From: a virus
Length of the DNA stretch: 30,536 nucleotides
Direction: 5' to 3' (one strand)
IMG/VR virus record: IMGVR_UViG_3300042565_001261
Span: 1-30,536 of that record
Positions 7,615 to 15,562 of the stretch are shown here, one piece after another (the stretch's first letter is position 1; the number at the start of each line of letters is the position of its first letter). Under the pieces are notes generated by a model. It had not been told where the DNA came from. It did not search any database and saw nothing but the letters and a program-made list of their open reading frames with translations. Position numbers and translations under genes: made by a program.

Positions 7615-8249
7615 CAGGTCCATTAGGACTCTACAACTACGACGATGCACGGGAGATCCATCGCCGTGTGCTTGGTACCCGCCAATCACAGGCAGTGATG
7701 GATAACACTCGTGACAAGACGATCCACAACCTGCTGTACTATGTTCTCCTCACAGAAGACCTTGCGGCGGCAAGTAATCCTCTCACGGGTTACACTACAG
7801 CAGTTGGTCGTATTATTCGTTACGTTCAACCCACCAGTGCCACCAGCCTTGACATGGAAGCCTCTACTTCCGCTCAAGGTCTTATCAACGTAACCAATCG
7901 GTACGAGACCTTCTCGGCGTCCGAAGGCGACCTATTGTTGATCGTTCGCAATGGTGCTGAGTGGTCACCAGTTACCAGCGGTGGTGGAAAACTTCAGGTT
8001 ATTCTCACAACAGACCTACTAGCAGCGGTTAACACTAAGCGAGACCCAAGCACAGCTACCGCCCGAATCCTTCGCAAAAAATCAAACGGCGACCTCACGC
8101 TGTCCACCGACTCAATCACGATCGTGAATCGCTTTACACAGATTAGTGTTGATGCTGGGACTTATGCGAAGGCCGAATACATTGACGGCGAATGGCAGCT
8201 ATACGCGGCCGATTGTCCGGGGGGTTCAGCATCGTCGGGGAGCGTCTAA
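7611..8249 (+). CDS. Tail-region structural protein, composition changes mid-gene
   Basis: 212 aa, soluble. An N-terminal helical part (about 1-55) is followed by beta-rich sequence. The end, with YAKAEYIDGEWQLYAADC and a Gly/Ser tail, looks like a small beta domain. It overlaps the previous gene (ATGA) and the next (TAATG). The base composition changes within this gene: GTAC tetranucleotides occur up to about 7905 and then disappear, and GC-ending codons become more frequent towards the 3' end. This could mark a recombination joint between a phage-backbone N-terminus and a swapped C-terminal domain, as often seen in receptor-binding proteins. No family is recognised. Confidence 0.6.
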   Translation: MTGPLGLYNYDDAREIHRRVLGTRQSQAVMDNTRDKTIHNLLYYVLLTEDLAAASNPLTGYTTAVGRIIRYVQPTSATSLDMEASTSAQGLINVTNRYETFSASEGDLLLIVRNGAEWSPVTSGGGKLQVILTTDLLAAVNTKRDPSTATARILRKKSNGDLTLSTDSITIVNRFTQISVDAGTYAKAEYIDGEWQLYAADCPGGSASSGSV

Positions 8250-8872
8250 TGTTGCTGGGATGCTGTCATTGTGGCGAAACGCCGAGCGAATCTCGGAGTG
8301 CATCACAAAGTGTATCTCAGAGTGCATCGCAGAGCGGATCGGCACCTGATTACACATACGGAATTTGTAATTGTGCAGCCGTGCCAAAAACATGGCAGGT
8401 TGTGTGGCCTGCAATGAACGCTAATGCTCCATGCCCGATTGCGGCGGGGACATATGATCTTGCGTATGCTGGGGTAAAAACTTTTCCGGGTGCTGCATAT
8501 GAGGGGTGCACATGGGAATCGGCTGGACTTGGACCACGCATGAGAGTTACTGGCGGTGCGTGGAATTGCCAGACGTGGACGACAGCACCCCCGGCGTTTC
8601 GTGTTTTTGTTATTCCTAGCCAGTTTATAGACCACTTGGAACTGGTAGTTAGTTATTCCGTGTGGACTGACGCCGGATTCGGTGGTAGTTATCTTGACCA
8701 TAACGTTCGATACGCAAACACATCGCCGACATCATCTCCGTGTCTTCACAATGGTGCACTGACTGTCGGAGGCAGCCCGGATACGTGGCCTAACAAAACC
8801 GATACGGTATTCCCTTTTACATTCATTAACCTTCCGGTTCCCTCAACGATTACGCTGAGGCCAAAAATATGA
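8249..8872 (+). CDS. Cys/Ser-rich tail-region protein with SASQ linker
   Basis: 207 aa from the ATG at 8249, which overlaps the preceding stop as TAATG; upstream in-frame starts lie within the previous gene and are less likely. The N-terminus MLLGCCHCGE has three cysteines in the first eight residues, followed by a hydrophilic linker made of four RSAS/QSVS/QSAS/QSGS units, then a beta-rich domain (about 40-207) rich in Trp, Tyr, Pro and Thr with spaced cysteines. It looks like a receptor-binding or fibre-tip protein: a short anchor, a flexible linker and a globular head. Being next to glycosyltransferase genes, the Ser-rich linker is a candidate glycan acceptor; that is inference. The family is unknown to me. 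Confidence 0.65.
   Translation: MLLGCCHCGETPSESRSASQSVSQSASQSGSAPDYTYGICNCAAVPKTWQVVWPAMNANAPCPIAAGTYDLAYAGVKTFPGAAYEGCTWESAGLGPRMRVTGGAWNCQTWTTAPPAFRVFVIPSQFIDHLELVVSYSVWTDAGFGGSYLDHNVRYANTSPTSSPCLHNGALTVGGSPDTWPNKTDTVFPFTFINLPVPSTITLRPKI
8294..8341 (+). repeat. Four 12-bp imperfect tandem repeats (SASQ linker)
   Basis: Units cggagtgcatca, caaagtgtatct, cagagtgcatcg and cagagcggatcg (8294-8305, 8306-8317, 8318-8329, 8330-8341) are in frame and encode RSAS, QSVS, QSAS and QSGS. They form the flexible linker of the 8249-8872 protein. Confidence 0.8.
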
Positions 8873-9963
8873 AGGATTGTCGGTTCAGGTTCTCACATCC
8901 GGACGGCCTCGCCACATGCACAAGCGACGCACTGATTTTCGGCGTGTCGATGCCTGCCGATCCAATTGATATGTGCCGCTCGTGTCCGATTCCTGATATG
9001 CTGGCACAAACTGAACGTCCAAAAGATTTTTACAAACAGACGGCAGACCTGCTCGTGCACAAGCAGCGTGCTGGCGAGTATGTTGCCAATCCTAAGTCCT
9101 GCGGCGGATGCGGCGAAACAAAGCACAGAGTACCTGAACCAGAAACCATGCAATTCGTCTGGCCGTATTGGGACGGCGGGGCACAAGCCGACGAACTTCG
9201 CTGGTCTATCAGATCAGTTGAAACCTTTTTTAAAGGTAAAGCAAAAATCACAATCATCGGTGACAAGCCGGACTGGTATCACGGGCATGTCATCATAAAA
9301 AAGAGAGTTCCCGCAACAAGGCCAAACCGAGCGTTCCGCGACATGCTTGGCAAGGTGTTCTACATCGCGACACATGCCGAGATTGACTCCGAGTGCGTCT
9401 GGATGATGGACGATATTTATTTTCTAAAGCCGTTCACCCTAGACGACATCAAGACCCCTCGTGCGGAGCCGTGGCGACCTGACGCCAGCAACAGTTGGCA
9501 GAAGCGGAAAACACTGTCGATGGAGACTCTGGCGGCTCGTGGATTAACGCAGCACGATTACGCAACGCATCTGCCGCACTGGCTGGAAAAAGACAAACTG
9601 CGGGCGATGTTCGACGACTTCAATCTGCACGAGCACACCATGTTGTGGGAGGTATTGTACGGCAATGTTTATCGAGGCACTCCGCAACGCACGCGGCCAT
9701 TCTTTGCGAGGTTCCAGCATCAAGCAGACAAAGAAACGTTCCAGCGTTTAACCGCAAACGCGACCGTGATCAACAATACTGAGTCTGCGTGGTGCGATGG
9801 TCTGCACGACTTTCTTGCCGAACGGTTGCCGACTCCTTCAAGCGTTGAGGCTGAACACGAGGCGTCGAATCCGGTTTACATCATCACGAAGAAGGGGCCA
9901 CGAACCGTAAAGCGTCGGCCACTGGAAACACACAGAGACTACGTCGAGAAGCAAGTTCAATGA
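8869..9963 (+). CDS. Stealth-like glycosyltransferase/sugar-phosphotransferase with Cys-rich N-terminus
   Basis: 364 aa. Residues 1-90 carry cysteines at 4, 17, 36, 39, 78 and 81 (CRSC, CGGC), suggesting a small metal-binding domain. From about 95 on, VWPYWDGGAQADELRWSIRS followed by ITIIGDKPDW, then RDMLGKVFYIATH and WMMDDIYFLKPF (DD at 181-182), matches the order of blocks in Stealth-type capsule sugar-phosphotransferases and related GT-A enzymes: an ELR-S-RS helix, a strand ending in GD.P.W, and an acidic DD pair for metal-sugar-nucleotide binding. The reaction is likely transfer of a sugar or sugar phosphate, substrate unknown. It overlaps both neighbours by 4 nt and belongs to the composition-distinct segment. 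Confidence 0.7.
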   Translation: MKDCRFRFSHPDGLATCTSDALIFGVSMPADPIDMCRSCPIPDMLAQTERPKDFYKQTADLLVHKQRAGEYVANPKSCGGCGETKHRVPEPETMQFVWPYWDGGAQADELRWSIRSVETFFKGKAKITIIGDKPDWYHGHVIIKKRVPATRPNRAFRDMLGKVFYIATHAEIDSECVWMMDDIYFLKPFTLDDIKTPRAEPWRPDASNSWQKRKTLSMETLAARGLTQHDYATHLPHWLEKDKLRAMFDDFNLHEHTMLWEVLYGNVYRGTPQRTRPFFARFQHQADKETFQRLTANATVINNTESAWCDGLHDFLAERLPTPSSVEAEHEASNPVYIITKKGPRTVKRRPLETHRDYVEKQVQ

Positions 9964-11366
9964 CTCCTCACATCATGATCATCCAGTCTGCCTACACTGA
10001 CCGCAGGCTATCAGAGCGACGGCTGGAGATTTCTCGCCACACTGCGATACCATCGCTCGCATACCAGACCGTCAAGCCTGTTATTCACATCGCTGTCAAT
10101 CCCGACGATCCGTTTCTGGCCGAACGACTTGAGGCATTCCGGGCAACAGGTTGCGAAGTAAAAGCACTTTACCGACCCAACTGGAAACTCTATCGCGAGA
10201 ACTGGGAGCTTCCAGAGGGGCGAAAGATCGTCAGCCGTATGGACGATGATGACGTGATCTGTAAAGAGTATTGCGAACTGACAAGGGCACAAGCTCCAGA
10301 GTCGGGCGAATGGAATCTGATCTGGCCAAACGGTTACGTCTTCTGGCGTGAGACGTGCTATCTGTTGCACCATCCGGGCATTCAGTTTGTTACGCTGGTG
10401 ACAGATCACGACAAAGATCCGCATCAGGAGCAACACTGGGGATACCATAAGCGATGGCAAACAAAGGTCGTTTCCGATGCAGTCGGCTGGATATGGGTTC
10501 GTCATGGTGACGCGGCTTCATCAACGCTGCCGAGATACCGCAAAGTTAAGCGAAGCGGCATTGATGCGAAGCGGATTCCAATCAACCTGAGAGCGATCCT
10601 AAGAGCCATTGCGGACTCTGGCACAGCGAGCGGAAACTATACGGAACACCGCAATCCGGCACTGTTGGCCCATGTGCTACAGCAAAACAAACGGCACGAA
10701 CCGGCAACACCAGCGGGGCCGCGTTTTCTGGTCGTAGTCCCAACACATCGACTGGCAGTAGCCCAGGCGACAATCGACGAACTGCAAATGTCATTCACCT
10801 ACCCGACAGAGTTTCACGTTTTGGACGGCACTCCATCGAAATGTCACGCACTAAACAAAGCTCTGGCTGAATTGCTTGATCCGGCAAAGCATGACATTTA
10901 CGTGACGATCGACGATGACATTCTTCCGGGCGAAAACTGGCAGCATTTCATCGCGTGTGCGTTCGACCGCATTCCAAAGCTGGGAGCGTGCGGAGTCGAT
11001 TACAGCGGGACTGAAGAAGGGCGGACGCTGATGGCCAACGCGATGCAAGCTCCAGTTACGCAGGTCCGAGACATCCAGTTTCGTAACGCGACGGGCTTGC
11101 AGAATCTTGCAGGCGGCTGTTTCGCAATCAGGTCCGCACTAGCCAAGGAAATTGGCCCGTATCCATTCGCGGACGATGGCAGACAATACCACGCAGACGA
11201 AGACGGCTGGAGATCGCATCAGGTCACGCGACGGGGCTGGCAAGTCGGTTACGTCACGAATCCCAATGAGCCGGTCAGGATGATTGCTCACAGAAACACA
11301 GAGCAGTATGAAGCGAAAAAGGCAATTGACATCGAGGCGTGGCAAGCAAGGCCCGTGTGGGAATAA
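9960..11366 (+). CDS. Two-domain glycosyltransferase (two GT-A units)
   Basis: 468 aa with two acidic GT-A cores. The first half (about 1-205) has VSRMDDDDVI (Asp 95-98) in a setting like the putative rhamnosyltransferase group (PF11316-like). The second half (about 253-468) begins FLVVVPTHR and has YVTIDDDILPG (Asp 318-320), NLAGGCFAIRS and HADEDGW (Glu 414, Asp 415), a normal GT2 arrangement. Tandem GT modules usually add two sugars in sequence or alternate linkages, as in polysaccharide polymerising enzymes. No membrane segment is present, so it acts in the cytoplasm, probably on a lipid-linked or protein acceptor. In its 1407 bases I find no GTAC, unlike the neighbours to the right. Confidence 0.8.
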   Translation: MTPHIMIIQSAYTDRRLSERRLEISRHTAIPSLAYQTVKPVIHIAVNPDDPFLAERLEAFRATGCEVKALYRPNWKLYRENWELPEGRKIVSRMDDDDVICKEYCELTRAQAPESGEWNLIWPNGYVFWRETCYLLHHPGIQFVTLVTDHDKDPHQEQHWGYHKRWQTKVVSDAVGWIWVRHGDAASSTLPRYRKVKRSGIDAKRIPINLRAILRAIADSGTASGNYTEHRNPALLAHVLQQNKRHEPATPAGPRFLVVVPTHRLAVAQATIDELQMSFTYPTEFHVLDGTPSKCHALNKALAELLDPAKHDIYVTIDDDILPGENWQHFIACAFDRIPKLGACGVDYSGTEEGRTLMANAMQAPVTQVRDIQFRNATGLQNLAGGCFAIRSALAKEIGPYPFADDGRQYHADEDGWRSHQVTRRGWQVGYVTNPNEPVRMIAHRNTEQYEAKKAIDIEAWQARPVWE

Positions 11367-11420
11367 AGTGACTGCTGTGACTTCCATACCGTGTATCACA
11401 TGAATGCTTGAAGTGAAAAT

Positions 11421-12374
11421 ATGCCTCATATCGTTCTGCCCAAGGAAACACTGTGCGGTTGTATCCACGACTCGCAGGTAGTTGCGTTTCGAGACTACAT
11501 TACACCCATCGTACCGGGAGTCAGATTCGTGACTCCGCTTCCGTCCTTCACCAGCCATCGCCGTGTACTTGATACTCAAGGTCACGCTGAACTTCTTCGC
11601 TCAGAAGTTATGAAGTGGAACGGTGGGCTGGAACGACCAGCAGAAGACCTGCCTTACATCCGTGGTACTTGGGAGTACGCAGTCACTACTGTACCGACTC
11701 GCGTAGATGATCTGCTTCCCAGAACGCTGGAGAGCCTCGCTGACGCTGGCTTCGACAAACCCATCATCTCAGTCGACGGACCCTGCGATAGTCGCTTGAT
11801 GGACGTGCTGGAGCCTCACGAGGTGATCTGCCGTGGAAAGAACATCCGAACCTTCGCTCACTGGCACATGACACTCCTTGAACTCTACTCCAGAAACCCA
11901 TGGTCCCAGTTCTACGCAATCTTTCAGGACGACTTCATCTGCGTCAAGAACCTCAAGCAGTACCTGACTGAGTGTACACTACCAGAGAAAAGTTACCTCA
12001 ACCTCTTTACATTCATGGAAAACGATGCTATCGTTCCCGGGAAGACACATGGTTGGCACGAAGCTGCTCGTGCTGCAAAAGGTCACCAACTCGGTAGAGG
12101 TGCCGTAGCATTGGTGTTTGATCACGCAGCAGTTGAGACGTTACTTGCACAACCGCACATGGTTACTCGTCGTAGAGATTCTATGCGAGGGCACAAGTCA
12201 TTGGACGGTGCAATCGTTGAATCCATGAATGCTGCTGGATGGACTGAGTATGTCCACTACCCTTCACTGGTACAGCACATTGGCGAAGAGTCATCCATGG
12301 GTAACAAGAAGCACCCAATCAGTAAGTGTTACATCGAAGAGTTTGACCCCCTAAGTCTCTTACCCCCCAAGTGA
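11421..12374 (+). CDS. GT-A glycosyltransferase with QDDF motif
   Basis: 317 aa. Residues 1-80 have no recognised fold. From 84 on, WEYAVTTVPTRVDDLLPRTL starts a Rossmann-like nucleotide-binding half; YAIFQDDFICVKNL (Asp 170-171) supplies the metal-binding DxD-type site; GRGAVALVFDHAAVETLL and SLDGAIVESMNAAGW with YPSLVQHIGEESSMGN complete the acceptor half. This block order is one I associate with uncharacterised glycosyltransferases in planctomycete and phage genomes; the donor sugar is unknown. An in-frame Met at 64 is a possible alternative start. GTAC reappears in this gene, so it lies beyond the foreign-looking segment. It is separated from the previous gene by 54 nt with no clear promoter. 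Confidence 0.75.
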   Translation: MPHIVLPKETLCGCIHDSQVVAFRDYITPIVPGVRFVTPLPSFTSHRRVLDTQGHAELLRSEVMKWNGGLERPAEDLPYIRGTWEYAVTTVPTRVDDLLPRTLESLADAGFDKPIISVDGPCDSRLMDVLEPHEVICRGKNIRTFAHWHMTLLELYSRNPWSQFYAIFQDDFICVKNLKQYLTECTLPEKSYLNLFTFMENDAIVPGKTHGWHEAARAAKGHQLGRGAVALVFDHAAVETLLAQPHMVTRRRDSMRGHKSLDGAIVESMNAAGWTEYVHYPSLVQHIGEESSMGNKKHPISKCYIEEFDPLSLLPPK

Positions 12375-12378
12375 GAAC

Positions 12379-13611
12379 ATGTCCTACACCACCCGCACGA
12401 CGTGCCGCATCTGCGGTCACGATCAACTCACGCCTTTGTATAACTTTGGCGATCAATACATCAGCAACTTTGTAGACCCCGGACACGCCTACGATGGTGA
12501 GAAATGTCCGCTTGAGTTAGTCTACTGCTATGAATGTACTCTGGTCCAGAACCCGCACACAGCACCACAAGAGTTGCTGTACTCCGGCCACTATTGGTAC
12601 CGCTCTGGTGTTACAGCCACGATGCGTACAGCCTTGGCCGATGTTGTGCGAGATGCAATGTCTCAAGTAGAGTTACACACGGGGGACGTAGTACTCGACA
12701 TTGGCTCCAACGACGGCACACTACTTGGCTTCTATCCTGACGAACTGATTCGCGTTGGTGTAGAACCCGCTAAGAATCTTGCCTCAGAGCCACAAGAGAA
12801 AGTAGACATCCTGATCAACGATTTCTGGTCAGCCGATGCCTACACGAATGCCGTTACAGGCAAAGCCAAAATCATTACTGCTTGCGGTATGTTCTACGAT
12901 CTTGAAGATCCTAATCAGTTCATTGCAGATATCGCTGCTGTGCTTCACCCAAAAGGTGTGTTCGTAGCTCAGTTGATGTGCCTCAAGAACATGATCAACT
13001 GCAATGACATCGGCAACATGGCTCACGAGCATCTGGAGTTCTACACGCTCCACAGCCTTGCTGTGCTACTTGAGCGTCATGGCCTAATGATCTACGATAT
13101 CTCCACCAATGCTGTTAACGGGCAATCTTACCGCCTGATCATCGCAAACGCTATGTTGCTCACTGGTCGCACTCCAGAAGCAGCAAAGCGTGTCGTTGAT
13201 GCGTTCATTGCCGAAGAAAACATACTCAAGGACTTCGATGACTTCATTACACGCATGGAGGCCAACCGAGACGAAGTTCAGGACATCATCAACGAAGCCA
13301 ACGAAGACGGCAAGATGGTCTGTGTGTACGGAGCATCAACCAAAGGTAACTTCCTTCTTCAGTGGTACGGGATAGACTACGACGATGTGCTGTACGCTGC
13401 TGAACGCTCACCCGAGAAGTGGGGTAAAGTCACAGCCGGTACTGATATCAAAATCTACTCCGAAGCAATCGTACGTCAACAGCGACCAGACTACATGTTG
13501 GTCCTGCCCTATGCTTTCATCTCAGAATTCCTTGAACGGGAAAAGGATGAAGCATGGCGTAAAGCTGGTGGCAAGTTCATCGTCCCCCTCCCTGAACTAA
13601 GGATTCTCTAA
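12379..13611 (+). CDS. NDP-sugar C-methyltransferase (TylCIII/NovU-like)
   Basis: 410 aa with the three-part layout of sugar C-methyltransferases. An N-terminal zinc site is made by C9-x2-C12 and C50-x2-C53. The SAM domain has VVLDIGSNDGTLL (about 104-116) and the family hallmark AHEHLEFYTLHSL (216-228), whose His/Glu/Tyr set carries out deprotonation next to the keto group. The C-terminal domain has VYGASTKGNFLLQ. Known members add a methyl to a carbon beside the 4-keto group of NDP-deoxysugars, making branched sugars such as mycarose. Here the likely substrate is an NDP-4-keto-6-deoxyhexose made by neighbouring enzymes, a substrate inference. The stop overlaps the next ATG by one base. Confidence 0.85.
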   Translation: MSYTTRTTCRICGHDQLTPLYNFGDQYISNFVDPGHAYDGEKCPLELVYCYECTLVQNPHTAPQELLYSGHYWYRSGVTATMRTALADVVRDAMSQVELHTGDVVLDIGSNDGTLLGFYPDELIRVGVEPAKNLASEPQEKVDILINDFWSADAYTNAVTGKAKIITACGMFYDLEDPNQFIADIAAVLHPKGVFVAQLMCLKNMINCNDIGNMAHEHLEFYTLHSLAVLLERHGLMIYDISTNAVNGQSYRLIIANAMLLTGRTPEAAKRVVDAFIAEENILKDFDDFITRMEANRDEVQDIINEANEDGKMVCVYGASTKGNFLLQWYGIDYDDVLYAAERSPEKWGKVTAGTDIKIYSEAIVRQQRPDYMLVLPYAFISEFLEREKDEAWRKAGGKFIVPLPELRIL

Positions 13612-14546
13612 TGCGTGCTCTCATAACTGGATGTTGCGGCCAGGACGGTTCTTATCTTGCTGACATCCTGCTGGAGAAAGGCTACGAAGTCTACGGCGTC
13701 TATCGGCATTCGTCTAAAGATCCGTTTGACAACGTACGCCACAACATCGGCAACCCTAACTTCCACCTGATCCAAGGTGATGTTACGGATGCTCTGTGTC
13801 TGGACGAGATCATTCGTAAGGTAGATCCTCACCAGATTTACCATGAAGCTGATCAGGACAACGTAGACTGGTCCTTCCTGCACCCAGCGTATCAGGTAGA
13901 CGTTACGGTTAAAGCTGTCAGCAATCTGCTGGCATCTGTACGCCGTCATTGCCCATCTGCTCGTGTATTCATTCCATGTTCATCAACGATGTTCGGTGAC
14001 GCACCAGCCCCACAGACCGAAGAGACTCCGTTCAACCCACGTAGTCCTTACGCCTGTGCCAAGGTCGCTGCCTATCACCTTGCCAGAATGTACCGACAGA
14101 ACCATGGGATGTTCGTCTGCACTGGAATCCTTTACAACCACGACTCACCAAGGCGTAATGGTAACTACCTGTTGCATAAGATATGTAAGGCTGCTGCGAC
14201 TGGCGTACCTGTAGCAATGTTCGATGTGGGACAGGACGTGACGATCGGTTACGCCAAGGATTACATGGAACACGTCTACGACCTGATGCAGTTGAGCACA
14301 CCCAATGATTACGTCGTCTGTAATGCGTACACGACATCCGTTCGCCAGTTAATACGCAATGCTTGTTTCCTTGTCAACGTAGCACCCGATACCTGCTTTA
14401 CTGCCACAGAATCTACTATGCCGTACAGAAGTGCTACGGTCTACGGTAGCTCACGTCGGTTGTTCGATGCCATCGGCCCTAAAGCCAAGCTATGTATCGT
14501 CAGCCTGCTGGAAATGCTGATTAAGAAATATAGGAGCAACTCATGA
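13611..14546 (+). CDS. GDP-mannose 4,6-dehydratase-like SDR enzyme with altered active site
   Basis: 311 aa, shorter than typical Gmd (about 345-370). Clear Gmd-family marks: ITGCCGQDGSYLADILLEKG (NAD(P)-binding, 5-24), the FNPRSPYACAK segment with Tyr147 and Lys151, and GILYNHDSPRRNG. In true Gmd enzymes the active-site block reads STSE(L/M)(F/Y)G, where Glu acts in the dehydration. Here the equal-length block is CSSTMFG (123-129), so the Glu position is Thr126. The protein may therefore be an epimerase or a reductase, or a dehydratase with another general base. It would still handle a GDP-hexose by family logic. It overlaps neighbours on both sides, fitting one operon with the aminotransferase at 17743. 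Confidence 0.75.
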   Translation: MRALITGCCGQDGSYLADILLEKGYEVYGVYRHSSKDPFDNVRHNIGNPNFHLIQGDVTDALCLDEIIRKVDPHQIYHEADQDNVDWSFLHPAYQVDVTVKAVSNLLASVRRHCPSARVFIPCSSTMFGDAPAPQTEETPFNPRSPYACAKVAAYHLARMYRQNHGMFVCTGILYNHDSPRRNGNYLLHKICKAAATGVPVAMFDVGQDVTIGYAKDYMEHVYDLMQLSTPNDYVVCNAYTTSVRQLIRNACFLVNVAPDTCFTATESTMPYRSATVYGSSRRLFDAIGPKAKLCIVSLLEMLIKKYRSNS

Positions 14547-15562
14547 GAGTAGGATGTGTATGCTACGCGACTTCACAGGGGTTAGGTCATCTAGCCAAGT
14601 CCTTCTACGATGCTGGCGTTATCACCGACGTTATGGTCTATCGTCACCCTCATGGTACTCCTTCACACATGGAGTGGTACCCAGAAGGAACTATGGAGAT
14701 CACCAGCAGAACCATTGCTGGACCTGACGTAGAACGGTTCCTAGACGACATCGACGTGATGCTGTTCTTCGAAACTCCATTCGATTGGAACTTTCCTAAC
14801 CGCTGTCATGAGCGTGGAGTCAAGACCGTTATCATTCCGATGTACGAATGGTTTCTCGAACATCCACGGCACAAGTTCGATCTGTTCATCAATCCTTCGT
14901 TACTGGACCAGCAGTACTTCCCTGATGGTATCCATATTCCTATTCCTGTCGAGCCTCATATCCAGTGGACTCGCAGGACCAAGGCACGTAGGTTCCTACA
15001 CAATGCTGGCAACATTGGTTCTCGAAACCACAAGGGCACGCTCGAACTGATCAGAGCATTAGGGTACGTTCAGTCGGACATCGACCTGACTATTCGTTGT
15101 CAGAAACCTGAAGGGATCTACAAGCTGCTAAAGGAAGCTGACCTGCCCAAGACTGCAGTAGTCCCAACAATTATTGCTGGTGAAGTCCCTCGGCACCAAC
15201 TATTCGATCCTGTGTACGATGTCTATGTCGCACCAGAAAAGTACAATGGGCTTAGCCTTCCACTGCAGGAAGCATTTGCTTCAGGCATGATGGTGATGAC
15301 AACCAACAGGTTCCCCACCAACCAGTGGTTACCGGAAGAACCTCTGATCCCTGTTGCCTCACGACGCATCACTCAGGTTATGTCAGGTCATCTGAAGATT
15401 GAGGAGTCAGTAGTCGATCCTGTCGCTATTGCTGCCTGCATTGACCAGTGGGCAGATCAGGACATTGAGAAGTTCTCATTGGAAGGTGAGAACTACCGTA
15501 CTACCAACTCATGGGAAATGCTGAAGCACCGTTACATCGAAGCACTGGAGTCTGTACTATGA
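14543..15562 (+). CDS. GT-B (GT4-like) glycosyltransferase
   Basis: 339 aa. The N-terminal Rossmann half begins VGCVCYATSQGLGHLAKSFY (Gly-rich loop for acceptor binding) and includes FFETPFDWNFP and VKTVIIPMYEW. The C-terminal half has HNAGNIGSRNHKGTLELIRA (a G..G..KG..~.I.A pattern) and NGLSLPLQEAFASGMMVMTT (about 233-252), the nucleotide-sugar site typical of GT4 enzymes, though the usual first Glu of the E-x7-E pair is not evident. Such enzymes transfer sugars with retention from NDP donors. It has no membrane span. The start ATG overlaps the previous stop (ATGA) and its stop overlaps the next start, so it is coupled in the sugar operon. Confidence 0.8.
   Translation: MRVGCVCYATSQGLGHLAKSFYDAGVITDVMVYRHPHGTPSHMEWYPEGTMEITSRTIAGPDVERFLDDIDVMLFFETPFDWNFPNRCHERGVKTVIIPMYEWFLEHPRHKFDLFINPSLLDQQYFPDGIHIPIPVEPHIQWTRRTKARRFLHNAGNIGSRNHKGTLELIRALGYVQSDIDLTIRCQKPEGIYKLLKEADLPKTAVVPTIIAGEVPRHQLFDPVYDVYVAPEKYNGLSLPLQEAFASGMMVMTTNRFPTNQWLPEEPLIPVASRRITQVMSGHLKIEESVVDPVAIAACIDQWADQDIEKFSLEGENYRTTNSWEMLKHRYIEALESVL

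Noticed and set aside
8294-8341. Possible CRISPR-like or phase-variation repeats
   Set aside because: Units are directly adjacent, 12 bp and in frame, so they are coding linker repeats with no spacers and no frame-changing length.
9495-9782. 95-aa plus-strand frame inside the Stealth-like gene
   Set aside because: Out-of-frame shadow; the surrounding frame carries the recognisable DD and ELRWSIRS blocks.
10011-10505. 164-aa minus-strand frame
   Set aside because: Antisense of the two-domain glycosyltransferase, no recognisable protein features.
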